From the NCBI GenBank assembly GCA_036796975.1, contig DAIRBY010000011.1, positions 1 to 64,000 of the forward strand: DNA of 64,000 nt, written 5' to 3'. The position numbers and the translations under genes were made by a program. Source of the stretch: UBA8190 sp003453695 (GTDB taxonomy: Bacteria > Actinomycetota > Acidimicrobiia > Acidimicrobiales > UBA8190). This document shows positions 1-8,212 of this stretch, one piece after another. Position 1 is the first letter of the stretch. The number at the start of each line of letters is the position of its first letter. A model generated the notes under the pieces. That model ran no database searches. It saw only the letters and a program-made list of their open reading frames with translations, and had not been told where the DNA came from.

Positions 1-642
1 CATCCGTGCGAGCTCGAAGCACGTCAGTCGTGCCCCCTGGAGCAATGGGCGGGTTTCGCAGGCGATGGCCTCGAGGACGCGGCCCCGGCGATGAAGCGCC
101 CCGACGATTCCGAGGGCCGTTCCGACGTCGACGCTTGCCAGCGCCCCGGCGTTGCAGTGGGTCAGGACGACGAGCTCGGAGTGGCGTGCAGCGAAGAGCA
201 CCGTGGAGACGAAATCTGCGCCGGCCTCGGCGATGGCACGGTTCGTCGACACGTCCGTCCCGATGAGCATGATGGCGGCCTCGACGGCGGCGTCGGCTCC
301 GCCCTCGAGGGCGGCTAGCACGTGTTCGATGCCCCGGGCCAGGTTGACGGCCGTCGGCCGCGTCCGTAAGAGCGTCGCCGCAGCCTTCTGAGTGGCGCCG
401 ATCACGTCCTCACCCTGTTCCTGGGCGCGGCGGACGGCGAGCGCGATCCCGAGGCCCCCTGCCACGCCGAGCGCCATGGCGCCGCGTATCCGCAGGGACC
501 GGATTGCCTCCGCCAGTGCCTCGACGTCGTGCAGCCGGAGCACCACCTCGTCGTGGGGGAGAAGGGTCTGGTCGATGGCGAGCACGTCGTCACCGTTCCA
601 ATCGACCGTTCGCTCGTACCCCGCGGGGGTGTCGGCGTTCAT
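1..642 (-). CDS. mtnA: S-methyl-5-thioribose-1-phosphate isomerase, C-terminus cut by window edge
   Basis: About 214 codons of MtnA are visible, from ATG at 642 to the window edge. MtnA isomerises methylthioribose-1-phosphate to methylthioribulose-1-phosphate in cytosolic methionine salvage. Family landmarks are clear: RIRGAMALGVAGG near residues 51-63, RPTAVNLARG near 95-104, THCNAGALAS near 161-170 with C163 as the expected catalytic cysteine, and ETRPLLQGARLT near the cut end. The catalytic Asp lies beyond the edge. The ATG overlaps the mtnK stop (ATGA), so the two genes are translationally coupled. The expected family length is about 350 residues, so roughly 40% is missing. Confidence 0.95.
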   Translation of the reverse strand, partial: MNADTPAGYERTVDWNGDDVLAIDQTLLPHDEVVLRLHDVEALAEAIRSLRIRGAMALGVAGGLGIALAVRRAQEQGEDVIGATQKAAATLLRTRPTAVNLARGIEHVLAALEGGADAAVEAAIMLIGTDVSTNRAIAEAGADFVSTVLFAARHSELVVLTHCNAGALASVDVGTALGIVGALHRRGRVLEAIACETRPLLQGARLTCFELARM

Positions 643-1844
643 ACCGCCTCGACCGCCAGCTTCCAGAGGCCGGCAAGGTCGGCGATCTCCGGTGCACAGA
701 CCAGCGCCCGGCCGCCCCTCAGGACGGCGGCCTGGGCCCGCCGGCGTACGCTGGGCTCGACGCTCCCCGTGATGTCGCTGACGTGGGGCAGCCCGACGAT
801 TCGCCGGATCATCTTGGCGCCAGCGTAGTGGGCGCTGTCCGTCACGAGATTGGCGATGAACCGGTCCCGCCAGGGCTCGTCAGCCGGCCAGAGCTCGGCG
901 ATCGAACCGGCGAGGGCGTCCCAGAAGGCGCGGGCATCACGAGCCACCGTGGCAGCGAACGGCTCGTGGCCCTGAGCCCAATGGGCGATGAAGGCCATGG
1001 CCAAGTTGCCGAGCACGGCGCCGCTGTCGAACCCCATGGGGCCCATGAAGGCGAACTCCGGGTCGATCATCCGGGTGCCGGAGGTCGACACCATGACGCT
1101 GCCGGTGTGCAGATCGCCGTGGATGAACGCCTCCGCTCGAGTCCTGAACTGGTGCCGCAGCGCTGCCGCGGCCTCGACCAGCTCACGGTCGTTGCGCAGC
1201 GCCTCGGCCTCGGCGGTCAGATGCGCCTCCACGTCGTTGGACGGTGCATCGACATAGGGCGCCGTGAACACGAGATCTTCGGTGATGGCGCAGAGCTCGG
1301 GGTTCACCGAGCGGGCGAGCAGGCCCTTCCATTCCTCCGGCGGGCACAGCAGGTTGCTCGTGCGCATGAACATCTGCCCACAGAATCGCCCGACGTCGGC
1401 CGCGGCACGCGGGTAGGCCCGCTGGGCGTTGAGCCCCGTTCTCCAGACCTCGAAGGAGCGCAGGTCCTCCATCACGATGGCCTTGCGGTCGGCGTCGTAC
1501 CCCAGGAGTCTCGGGACGAGCCCCGGGGCGAGACGATCCTGCAGCGCCAGGGCGTCACCTTCGATCCGGGCACGCTCGAGCGTGAGGGGCCACGAATCGC
1601 CGACGATCCGAAGGTAGGGGAGCGCCTGCTTCACGATCACCGTCCGGTCGTGCTCGTCGAACACCCGGAAGATCAGGTTGAGGTTGCCGTCACCGATCTC
1701 TTCGGCTCGCCACGCGGCGGGGAGCACGGGCCGCACGAACTCCACGACGGAGCGGCTGTCGAGTGGCTCGTACCGCTCCCGGGCGGACGCCGGTGGCAAT
1801 GACGACCCCAATCCGGTGGCGCTCGGGATCGGTTCGACGGCCAT
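639..1844 (-). CDS. mtnK: 5-methylthioribose kinase
   Basis: The 401-residue product matches the usual MtnK length of about 400. It phosphorylates methylthioribose to the substrate of MtnA, whose start overlaps its stop. It has an aminoglycoside-phosphotransferase-like kinase fold: an N-terminal lobe with GDGNLNLIFRV and VIVKQALPYLR, then IHGDLHTGSVMV (about residue 260) as the catalytic loop, and MIDPEFAFMGPMGFD as the metal-binding segment. ATG at 1844 is used; no good Shine-Dalgarno is visible, and a nearby ATG behind GGAGG is out of frame. The mtnK-mtnA pair implies the two-step MTA nucleosidase plus kinase route. Confidence 0.95.
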   Translation of the reverse strand: MAVEPIPSATGLGSSLPPASARERYEPLDSRSVVEFVRPVLPAAWRAEEIGDGNLNLIFRVFDEHDRTVIVKQALPYLRIVGDSWPLTLERARIEGDALALQDRLAPGLVPRLLGYDADRKAIVMEDLRSFEVWRTGLNAQRAYPRAAADVGRFCGQMFMRTSNLLCPPEEWKGLLARSVNPELCAITEDLVFTAPYVDAPSNDVEAHLTAEAEALRNDRELVEAAAALRHQFRTRAEAFIHGDLHTGSVMVSTSGTRMIDPEFAFMGPMGFDSGAVLGNLAMAFIAHWAQGHEPFAATVARDARAFWDALAGSIAELWPADEPWRDRFIANLVTDSAHYAGAKMIRRIVGLPHVSDITGSVEPSVRRRAQAAVLRGGRALVCAPEIADLAGLWKLAVEAV

Positions 1845-1908
1845 CGGCAGGAGTATCGGTGGACATGCCTCCAGCGTCAACCGTGCCGTGCCGGCCGAAG
1901 CCCCAGGG

Positions 1909-2745
1909 TCAGCGGCCGCCGCCGACGAAATCGGGCATGACCCCTCCGGCGAACGCTTCGACCTGCGAGTCGCCGGCCGCCGGCCAGCCGCACACCAAGT
2001 ATCCGTATCCGGCCTCGCGCCACTTGGCCGCATGCTTGGCGGCGGTGTCGAGGTCGTCGAGCGAGAGCGATCCGGCCCGCATGATCGCCGACGGCGCACG
2101 GCCGGCCTCGGTGACGAGCTCGTCGAGTCGCTGATTCGCCTGCCGAAGGGAATTGGGCGTGCCGAAGGCGTGCCACACGTCGGCGTACCTGGCGACAAGG
2201 GGAAGCGTGCGGCGGGGGCCCGTGCCGCCGATCCAGATCGGGGGATGGGGCCGTTGCACGGGCAGGGGACGCATCTGGGCATGCTCCAGCGATGTTCTCC
2301 GTCCGTCGTAGGACACGACTTCCCCGGTGTACAAGCGGGTCAGGATCTCGAGAGCGTCCTCGAGGACGTCGAAACGCTCCCTGGCCGGCGGGAAGGGGAT
2401 TCCGAGCTCCTTGTGCTCCTTGTCGAACCAGGCCGCCCCGAGAGCCAGCTCCAGTCGCCCGTGGCTGGCATGGTCGACAGTGAGGGCCTGGGCGGCGAGC
2501 ACCGAAGGATGCCGGTAGGTCACGCCGGTCACCAGGAGGCCGAGGCGAATCCGCGACGTCACCCCCGCCAGTCCTGCCAGAGTCGTCATTCCCTCGAATG
2601 TCTCCCCCGGCCCTTCGCCGTACATCGGCTCGAAGTGGTCGAAGCCCCAGACGCCGTCGAAGCCGAGGTCCTCGGCCAATCGCACCCGTCGGACGAGTTC
2701 GTCCCACGTCATGCGCTGCTGGGCGACGTCGAGCCCGAATCGCAT
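1909..2745 (-). CDS. LLM class flavin-dependent (F420-type) oxidoreductase
   Basis: The 278-residue protein has the bacterial luciferase-like TIM-barrel sequence pattern: MRFGLDVAQQ at the start, AEDLGFDGVWGFDHF, TSRIRLGLLVTGVTYRHP, LELALGAAWFDKEHKELGI and PPIWIGGTGPRR. In actinobacteria such proteins usually bind F420 or FMN; the substrate cannot be read from sequence. It lies 64 nt upstream of mtnK on the same strand, so it probably leads the methionine-salvage transcript, though a functional link is not shown. ATG at 2745 sits 6 nt after TAGGTT, which suggests a leaderless message. Confidence 0.9.
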   Translation of the reverse strand: MRFGLDVAQQRMTWDELVRRVRLAEDLGFDGVWGFDHFEPMYGEGPGETFEGMTTLAGLAGVTSRIRLGLLVTGVTYRHPSVLAAQALTVDHASHGRLELALGAAWFDKEHKELGIPFPPARERFDVLEDALEILTRLYTGEVVSYDGRRTSLEHAQMRPLPVQRPHPPIWIGGTGPRRTLPLVARYADVWHAFGTPNSLRQANQRLDELVTEAGRAPSAIMRAGSLSLDDLDTAAKHAAKWREAGYGYLVCGWPAAGDSQVEAFAGGVMPDFVGGGR

Positions 2746-2751
2746 GCCGGG

Positions 2752-2757
2752 AACCTA
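2752..2757 (-). promoter_or_regulatory. Predicted -10 box (TAGGTT), leaderless start of the LLM-mtnK-mtnA operon
   Basis: On the minus strand TAGGTT is followed by 6 nt and then the ATG at 2745, matching the TAnnnT-N6/7-start layout of actinobacterial leaderless promoters. No convincing -35 element is visible. Confidence 0.55.
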
Positions 2758-2850
2758 TCCGATCACCGGGTGAAGACCGCCTGGCGCATCACGGCCGTCC
2801 GGTACGGGCCAACTAGCGCCGCAGCCTCGGTACCCTGGACATCTGTCGTG

Positions 2851-4179
2851 ATGTCCTCCCTCGTCATCACAAGGTGGCGGCGCACGCTCGGGCGGTCGCT
2901 CACGGCGTCGCTGCTCGTCGCCTCGGCGGTGTCGCTCCTCGTCCCGGGCCGTGCGCCGGCGGGGACTCCGGTGCCGGGAGCCGGGGGCTGCCCGCTGTTC
3001 CCCGCTGACAACGTCTGGAACGCCGACATCTCGGGTCTTCCGGTCGACTCCCACAGCGCAGCGTGGATGGCATCGACGGATGCCGCCGGCACCTATCTCC
3101 ACCCCGACTTCGGCCCCTCGGGCGACCCCAACAACCCCTACGGCATGCCCTACACCGTGGTGCCTCCGGGGCATCCGTTCGTCTCGGTGTCCTTCCAGTA
3201 CGCGGACGAGTCCGATCCCGGGCCCTACCCCTTCGGGCCCGACACACCCATCGAGGGAGGCTCGTCGTCCACCGGCGACCGCCACGCCATCATGGTCGAC
3301 CCCTCCACCTGCACCCTCTACGAGCTCTACGACGCCACCTACTCCCAGAGCGGCTCGACCGCCGGCTCGGGCGCCGTCTGGAACCTCCGTTCCGACGCCC
3401 TGCGCCCCGCCGGGTGGACCTCGGCCGACGCCGCCGGGCTGCCGATCCTTCCCGGGCTCCTGCGCTACGACGAGGTGGCCGCAGGCAGCGTCACCCACGC
3501 CATCCGGATGACCGCCGCGTCGACGGACACCAGCTTCATCTGGCCGGCACGCCACGAGGCGGGTGCGCGAGCTGACCCGTCACTTCCCCCCATGGGCGCG
3601 CGCTTCCGTCTCCGGGCCGGCTACGACATCTCGGGCTACTCACCGCAGGCCCAGGTGGTGCTGCGAGCCATGCAGCACTACGGCCTGATCCTCGCCGACA
3701 ACGGCAGCAACTGGTATTTCGGGGGAACCGCCGACTCGTCGTGGCCGCTCTCGCTCGTCGACGAGCTGAAGCGGGTGCCGGCCGGTGCTTTCGAAGCCGT
3801 GGACGAGTCTTCCCTCATGGTCTCGCCCGGCTCGGGGCAGGTCCACACGGCCGCTCCGGCGCCGTCCCCGGCGCCACCGGCCCCGTCCCGGGCCCCGGCC
3901 CCGACGACCACCTCCGTCGTCCCTCCCGCCCCGACGACGACCGCAGGGCCGACCACGACGGCAGGGCCCACCACGACCACGTCGACTGGGCCAGAGCCCG
4001 ACCGGCGAGCCCGGAGCGGCGCCCGGGCTTCGGACCGGGTACGAGCCGGAGCCGGCTCGGGCACCGGATGGCTGGCGCTCGTTGCCGGCGCGGTGGCGCT
4101 GGTCTCCCTCTCGAGCGCGGTCGTGGTGACTCGCGCCCGCCGACGACGGGCGGGAGGATGCGTTTCCTCAGAGCCATGA
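2851..4179 (+). CDS. Secreted, membrane-anchored protein of an uncharacterised family
   Basis: This 442-residue protein has a signal peptide (SLTASLLVASAVSLLVPG), a conserved ectodomain of about 290 residues (CPLFPADNVWNADI, LHPDFGPSGDPNNPYGMPYT, SFQYADESDPGPYPFGP, GGSSSTGDRHAIMVD, WNLRSDALRPAGWTSADAAG, PARHEAGARADPSLPPMGAR, HYGLILADNGSNWYFGG), a Pro/Thr-rich linker with repeated TTTAGP units, and a C-terminal transmembrane helix followed by a basic tail. I recognise the ectodomain as a widespread bacterial secreted family without known function. ATG at 2851 was chosen because it begins the signal peptide; GTG at 2848 is an alternative. TACCCT at 2831 could be its -10 box. Confidence 0.85.
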   Translation: MSSLVITRWRRTLGRSLTASLLVASAVSLLVPGRAPAGTPVPGAGGCPLFPADNVWNADISGLPVDSHSAAWMASTDAAGTYLHPDFGPSGDPNNPYGMPYTVVPPGHPFVSVSFQYADESDPGPYPFGPDTPIEGGSSSTGDRHAIMVDPSTCTLYELYDATYSQSGSTAGSGAVWNLRSDALRPAGWTSADAAGLPILPGLLRYDEVAAGSVTHAIRMTAASTDTSFIWPARHEAGARADPSLPPMGARFRLRAGYDISGYSPQAQVVLRAMQHYGLILADNGSNWYFGGTADSSWPLSLVDELKRVPAGAFEAVDESSLMVSPGSGQVHTAAPAPSPAPPAPSRAPAPTTTSVVPPAPTTTAGPTTTAGPTTTTSTGPEPDRRARSGARASDRVRAGAGSGTGWLALVAGAVALVSLSSAVVVTRARRRRAGGCVSSEP

Positions 4180-4323
4180 ACGACAACCCAGCCGGCGACG
4201 CCGCGAGGACGGTCAACGAGCGCTGTATGGCACCGGTCTTCACCGGTTCCCTGAGCATCTGACGCTCCTCAGCACCTTCCCGAGCGGTCGGGGTGTCGTC
4301 GCACCCCCGGTCGAACGCCGAAT

Positions 4324-4337
4324 GGGACCTTGGTCCC
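4324..4337 (+). promoter_or_regulatory. DosR/DevR-like palindrome (GGGACCTTGGTCCC)
   Basis: A perfect 14-bp inverted repeat with the core GGGACC-TT-GGTCCC. It resembles the mycobacterial DosR box (GGGACT..AGTCCC core) with symmetrical substitutions. It lies about 85 bp upstream of the small ORF at 4423. A second DosR-like site occurs at 42539-42553. Binding is inference only; no dosR gene is in this window. Confidence 0.45.
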
Positions 4338-4422
4338 TACCCGCCGGGCGGCCCTGCATGGTTTGGTGGCTCCTGTCGGGGAGGACCGGGCCACCGTTTG
4401 GCCCGAGATGGGTGGAACCGTC

Positions 4423-4593
4423 ATGGGCGCGACGACGGACACGGGCGGACCGAAGGCACTCGACCTCGTGCAGCAGAGCCTCAACAGGCTCGTGCAGAAG
4501 CGTCGGACCGAGGGGCTCAAGCCGGTCGAGGAGATCCGCTATCGGAACCTGCGGGCGCTGCAGGACACGCTGCTCGGTCGAGAAGCCTCCTGA
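4423..4593 (+). CDS. Small hypothetical protein (56 residues)
   Basis: The ORF starts at ATG 4423 with GGTGGA six nt upstream; another in-frame ATG at 4408 lacks a good ribosome site. The product is soluble and charged, with a predicted helical body (ALDLVQQSLNRLVQKRR, then KPVEEIRYRNLRALQDTLL). It has no membrane segment or cysteine pair and I do not recognise a family. Its stop at 4591-4593 abuts the stop of the convergent gene. The DosR-like palindrome upstream suggests redox- or hypoxia-linked expression. A real gene is likely, given the ribosome site and helix-forming composition. Confidence 0.55.
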   Translation: MGATTDTGGPKALDLVQQSLNRLVQKRRTEGLKPVEEIRYRNLRALQDTLLGREAS

Positions 4594-5418
4594 TCAGCGC
4601 TCCCCGGTCCGGGGCGTACCCCCGACCAAGGGCGCCTTGGCCTGGGCGCCTGAGTCCGCGTCCTGGTCGCGGCGCTTCTCCTCCAGCTCGTGGCCGGTCT
4701 GGCGAACGACGGCCAAGCGGTGCTGGCGGTCACCGAGCTCTCCGGGCTGGCGGTGGTCCACGTCCTCCAACGATTCGTTCCTGCCGTACACGATGAGGAC
4801 GTCGCCAGGCAGGACTTCGGTCGTCCCGGTGGGTGCGGCCAGGTACTGGCCGTGCTGCCGGGTGATGCCGAGGACGACGATGCCTTCGTCCCGCAGCCCG
4901 AGCTCGCCCAGCTGGCGCCCGGCCAGCCAGTCGTCATCGGTCACGGCCAGCTCCTTCACGGAGTAGCCCCCGCTGAGCTGGAGCAGGCCACCGAGGTCGC
5001 GCCGTGGCAGCTTCGTGTGGCGATCGATGACGCCGGCGATGACGCCGGTGAGCCACCGGTCGATCCTGCGATTCAGAGTGACGAACACCAGCAGCGAGAT
5101 CCCGCCGATCAGCTCGAGGACCCGCCACAGCTCGGCCCCGGTGCCGCCGCCGCGGAAGCCGATGATGAGCGAGCTGGCGGCGGCCACGAGGCCGGCGTTG
5201 CCGATGAGCATCAGCGCCATCACGACACGGCGGCGCAGAGGATGCGAAACCACCGATTCCGCTTCCCTCGTCGTGAACCCGGTTCCGGTGAGTGCCGAGC
5301 GTGCCTGGAACCGCGCTTCTTGCGCGGACAGGCCCGTCGCCACCAGCACCACAGTGGCAACCCGCGTAACGACCAGTGAAAGCGTCACCACTGCCAGGAG
5401 CGAGGCAATCGCGATCAC
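4594..5418 (-). CDS. Membrane protein with C-terminal TrkA-C (RCK) domain
   Basis: The 274-residue product starts with transmembrane segments (IAIASLLAVVTLSLVVTRVA near 1-25; ALMLIGNAGLVAAASSLIIG near 75-95; VLELIGGISLLVFVTL near 110-126). These flank a motif, ARFQARSALTGTGFTT, typical of this family. A cytoplasmic TrkA-C domain follows (about 160-235: LAVTDDDWLAGRQLGEL, DEGIVVLGITR, EVLPGDVLIVYG), a ligand-binding module of K+ transport regulators. The tail is charged. The likely start is GTG at 5418, with AGGGGA about 10 nt upstream. The role is probably ion homeostasis; transported ion and ligand are unknown. Confidence 0.8.
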   Translation of the reverse strand: MIAIASLLAVVTLSLVVTRVATVVLVATGLSAQEARFQARSALTGTGFTTREAESVVSHPLRRRVVMALMLIGNAGLVAAASSLIIGFRGGGTGAELWRVLELIGGISLLVFVTLNRRIDRWLTGVIAGVIDRHTKLPRRDLGGLLQLSGGYSVKELAVTDDDWLAGRQLGELGLRDEGIVVLGITRQHGQYLAAPTGTTEVLPGDVLIVYGRNESLEDVDHRQPGELGDRQHRLAVVRQTGHELEEKRRDQDADSGAQAKAPLVGGTPRTGER

Positions 5419-5630
5419 GAGGCTGTATTCCCCTGTGTGCCGACTTTCTACCCCTCGCCTCGGGCCGGCCCAGGAACCCGGGCCCCTTGCGCCAGGGCCG
5501 GGAACCTTCGAGGGAGGCCTCCGATGGCACGAGAGGGCTCGCATGCATCTCGGACGCTGAGGCAGCGAGCCGGAGGTCTGCCACGTTGCCGGTTCGCTCT
5601 TTCGACTTCGCCTCTGATTTCTCGGCGGCC

Positions 5631-5636
5631 TAAGTT
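5631..5636 (+). promoter_or_regulatory. Predicted -10 box (TAAGTT) for a leaderless leader ORF
   Basis: TAAGTT is followed by exactly 6 nt and ATG at 5643, the leaderless layout seen at many genes in this window. No clear -35 element was found. Confidence 0.45.
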
Positions 5637-5642
5637 GCCTGA

Positions 5643-5678
5643 ATGTCCTCGAGCCGGGTCCCCGGGGTTCGTCGCTGA
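5643..5678 (+). CDS. 11-residue leader ORF coupled to the downstream gene
   Basis: The frame reads MSSSRVPGVRR and stops. Its TGA (5676-5678) overlaps the ATG of the spermidine-synthase-like gene (TGATG). The ORF begins 6 nt after TAAGTT, so it could be translated from a leaderless message. The large gene has no Shine-Dalgarno of its own, so it may depend on termination-reinitiation at this leader. The three consecutive serine codons and the arginines could make it a sensor, but that is speculation. Confidence 0.4.
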   Translation: MSSSRVPGVRR

Positions 5679-7741
5679 TGGCCGCGGTGTCGACCGACAT
5701 CGCGCCGATGGCCGAGGAGGCCCTAGCGCCGGGAAGGGGGGCCGAGGAGCCCAGCCGATGGCGGATGGTGGGGCTGAGCATGCTGATGCTCTTTGTCGAG
5801 CTGGCGCTGATCCGATGGACGGCGGCCAACAACGTCCATCTCGCCACCATCACCAACTTCGTGCTTCTGGCCAGCTTTCTGGGCATCGGGCTCGGCTTTC
5901 TGCTCGCCCAGCGCCCGGTCGACCTCTTCCGCCTCGCCCCCCTGTCGTTGATCGCGCTGATCGGGTTCGTGCTGGTCTTCCCCGTGCGGCTGGTGGCCTT
6001 GCACGGCAGCCACGAGTTCGTCGGGCTCTCGGGCCGCAACCCGCTGTCGCAAGTGGTGAGCCTCCCGGTGATCTTCCTGCTCGTCGTGCTGGTGATGGCA
6101 GGTATCGGCCAGGCAACGGCCCGGGTCTTCGCACAGTTCACGCCCCTCGACGCGTATCGCCTCGACATCGCCGGGAGCATCGCCGGAATCGTGCTCTTCT
6201 CGTTGCTGTCACTGGCCGGGCTGCCCCCCATTGCCTGGGGGTCGGTGGTGGCGGCGCTGTTCGTGGCACTCGGTGCGGTCCGGCGCTGGTGGCAGTGGCC
6301 GGTCATCGCCGCCGTCGTCGTGGTGCTCCTCTTCGAGTCGCTGTCGGCGGTGGACGTGTGGTCGCCGTACTACAAGATCACCACCGGCCACGTCACCACC
6401 ACAGTGTTGGGTGATCGCTACCACGGGCTCGCCGTGTGGGGGAACAACATCCCCTATCAGACGATCTACTCCCTCCACACCCTCCATCGCATCGAGTCCT
6501 TCTACTTCTTCCCCTACCGTCATGTGGCGCAGGCGTCACTGTCGAACGTGCTCGTGATCGGTGCCGGGACCGGCAACGACGTCGGCGTGGCCCTGTCGGA
6601 AGGCGCCCGCCACGTCGACGCCGTGGAGATCGATCCGCAGCTGGTCCAGCTGGGCAAGCAGTACAACCCCGAGCACGCCTATCAGAGCCCCCGAGTCAGC
6701 CTCCACGTGGCCGACGGGCGGGCCTTTCTCCAGGACACGGGCAACCAGTATCCGCTCATCCTCTATGCCCTGCCAGACTCGCTCACCGCCTTGACCGGAC
6801 AGTCCGCCCCCGTGGGGCTCGAGAACTATCTGCTCACCGTCCAGGCCGTGCAGGAGGCCCGCCAGCACCTCGCTCCCGGCGGCACCTTCGTGATGTACAA
6901 CTACTACCAGCCCTTCCTGCTCGACCGGTACGCCACCACCCTCGACCAGGTCTTCGGCTCACGTCCGTGCGTCGAGGTGGGGAACGTGCTGGCGGGGCGG
7001 CGCCAGGCCGTGCTGACCGAGGCGCTGCACGGGACCACTCCGCACTGCTCGACCTTCTGGACCGGAAAGACCAAGGCGCCGGTTCCCGACGACCGCCCCT
7101 TTCCCTATCTGCCCGTGCCGTCGATCCCCAACTTCTACCTTCTCGTGGTGGGGCTGATCCTGGCGGCGTCCCTGGGCCTCGTGCGGGGGGCGGCCGGCCC
7201 CCTCAGGAAGATGGCCCGGTACTTCGACCTGTTTCTCATGGGCGCCGCCTTCCTGCTGCTCGAGTCCAAGAACATCGTCCAGTTCGCCCTGCTGTTCGGG
7301 ACGACCTGGTACGTCAACTCCCTGGTGTTCGCCGGCGTGTTGTTGAGCGTGTACGCGGCGGTGGAGACGGCCCGGCACGTGCGGCTCCCTCGCCCCCGCC
7401 TGCTGTACCTGGCGCTGCTCGTGACGCTGGCGATCTCCTTCGCCGTCGCGCCGTCGTCGCTCCTCGGGCTCCCCGTCGTCCTGCGCTTCCTGGCGGCCAC
7501 GGCGCTTGCCTTCGGACCCATCTACTTCGCCAACCTGGTCTTCGCCCAGCGGTTCAAGGACACGAGCTCCTCGACGACCGCCTTCGGCGCCAACCTCCTC
7601 GGTGCCATCGTCGGGGGAGTGCTCGAGTACCTGTCGCTCATCACCGGGTTCCGGTTCCTGCTCGTGGTGGTGGGTGTCCTCTACGGACTGGCCTTCTTCT
7701 TGGGCCGCCGCTGGCTCAGGGCGGCGCCCGAGGCGCGCTGA
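5678..7741 (+). CDS. Multi-pass membrane protein with spermidine-synthase-like domain
   Basis: The 687-residue protein has about seven N-terminal transmembrane helices (residues 25-230). A methyltransferase/spermidine-synthase-like domain follows (about 235-455), with VLVIGAGTGNDVGVAL as motif I, HVDAVEIDPQLVQLG as the acidic substrate/cofactor loop and VSLHVADGRAFL. More C-terminal helices follow (about 485-680). This is the fused membrane spermidine-synthase-like architecture common in bacteria. Aminopropyl transfer is not assured: the catalytic Asp pair region reads LILYALPDSLT, so an uncharacterised transferase is possible. Translation probably depends on the leader ORF at 5643. The end faces the Fic gene across a GC-rich hairpin. 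Confidence 0.85.
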   Translation: MAAVSTDIAPMAEEALAPGRGAEEPSRWRMVGLSMLMLFVELALIRWTAANNVHLATITNFVLLASFLGIGLGFLLAQRPVDLFRLAPLSLIALIGFVLVFPVRLVALHGSHEFVGLSGRNPLSQVVSLPVIFLLVVLVMAGIGQATARVFAQFTPLDAYRLDIAGSIAGIVLFSLLSLAGLPPIAWGSVVAALFVALGAVRRWWQWPVIAAVVVVLLFESLSAVDVWSPYYKITTGHVTTTVLGDRYHGLAVWGNNIPYQTIYSLHTLHRIESFYFFPYRHVAQASLSNVLVIGAGTGNDVGVALSEGARHVDAVEIDPQLVQLGKQYNPEHAYQSPRVSLHVADGRAFLQDTGNQYPLILYALPDSLTALTGQSAPVGLENYLLTVQAVQEARQHLAPGGTFVMYNYYQPFLLDRYATTLDQVFGSRPCVEVGNVLAGRRQAVLTEALHGTTPHCSTFWTGKTKAPVPDDRPFPYLPVPSIPNFYLLVVGLILAASLGLVRGAAGPLRKMARYFDLFLMGAAFLLLESKNIVQFALLFGTTWYVNSLVFAGVLLSVYAAVETARHVRLPRPRLLYLALLVTLAISFAVAPSSLLGLPVVLRFLAATALAFGPIYFANLVFAQRFKDTSSSTTAFGANLLGAIVGGVLEYLSLITGFRFLLVVVGVLYGLAFFLGRRWLRAAPEAR

Positions 7742-7747
7742 CGCCGC

Positions 7748-7766
7748 GCCGGCCGGGCCGGCCGGG
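7748..7766. terminator. GC-rich imperfect hairpin between convergent genes
   Basis: The 36-bp gap between two convergent stop codons consists largely of alternating CCGGCC/GGCCGG blocks able to fold on either strand. There is no U-tract. A bidirectional terminator role is inferred from position. Confidence 0.3.
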
Positions 7767-7777
7767 AGGGGCCGAGG

Positions 7778-8212
7778 TCAACGGCCGTGAGGCTCACGGC
7801 CTGTCGAGCGCGTGGGCGCGACGGGCCGAGGCTCCACGCCCAGCCCGAGCGCCCGCCCGCGGAAGAGCCGGACGATCTCGAGCTCCACGTCGCGCCCCAT
7901 CGACGCCTTGACGAGGAGATCGGCGAACTGGCGATCGTCGGGAGGAATGAGCCGCCCTCCGTCGACGCCGTTGTGGTCGAGCGTCCATTTGGCGACGAGA
8001 AAGGCCGTGCGCTTGTTGGCCTCGCCGAATCCCTGGGCTCGTGTGATCCGATAGGCGAGTGTGGCCGAGGCACGGATCGGCTCGTCGATCTCCGTGACGG
8101 CGTCGAGCGCCCGCCGGACCCGGTCGAGGTCGTCGGGCTCGTCGAACCATTCGTCCGGCCCCCGGACGGCGTGGTTGATGGCGACCGTCAGCTCCAACGA
8201 CGGTCGGTTCAA
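7778..8212 (-). CDS. Fic/Doc family protein with Gln in place of the catalytic His
   Basis: The 144-residue protein is the size of Doc toxins. The Fic-type motif reads RAQGFGEANKRTAF (about 58-71): F62, A65, N66, K67 and R68 agree with the Doc/Fic signature HxFx(D/E)(A/G)NKR, but residue 60 is Gln where the family has His. Doc proteins phosphorylate EF-Tu and Fic enzymes AMPylate targets, so loss of His would impair both. I have the impression that close actinobacterial relatives also carry RAQ, so this may be a subgroup trait. The start is TTG at 8212, inside a TTGA overlap with the stop of the small gene upstream. Confidence 0.8.
   Translation of the reverse strand: MNRPSLELTVAINHAVRGPDEWFDEPDDLDRVRRALDAVTEIDEPIRASATLAYRITRAQGFGEANKRTAFLVAKWTLDHNGVDGGRLIPPDDRQFADLLVKASMGRDVELEIVRLFRGRALGLGVEPRPVAPTRSTGREPHGR

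Noticed and set aside
1678..2850. Long plus-strand open frame running into the secreted protein gene
   Set aside because: It is antisense to mtnK and the LLM gene, Arg/Pro/Gly-rich and without similarity. The signal peptide at 2851 marks the true start.
4180..4422. Extra gene or terminator after the secreted protein
   Set aside because: ACCGGT repeats near 4232-4248 are too short for a convincing hairpin and no coding frame has a start with ribosome site.
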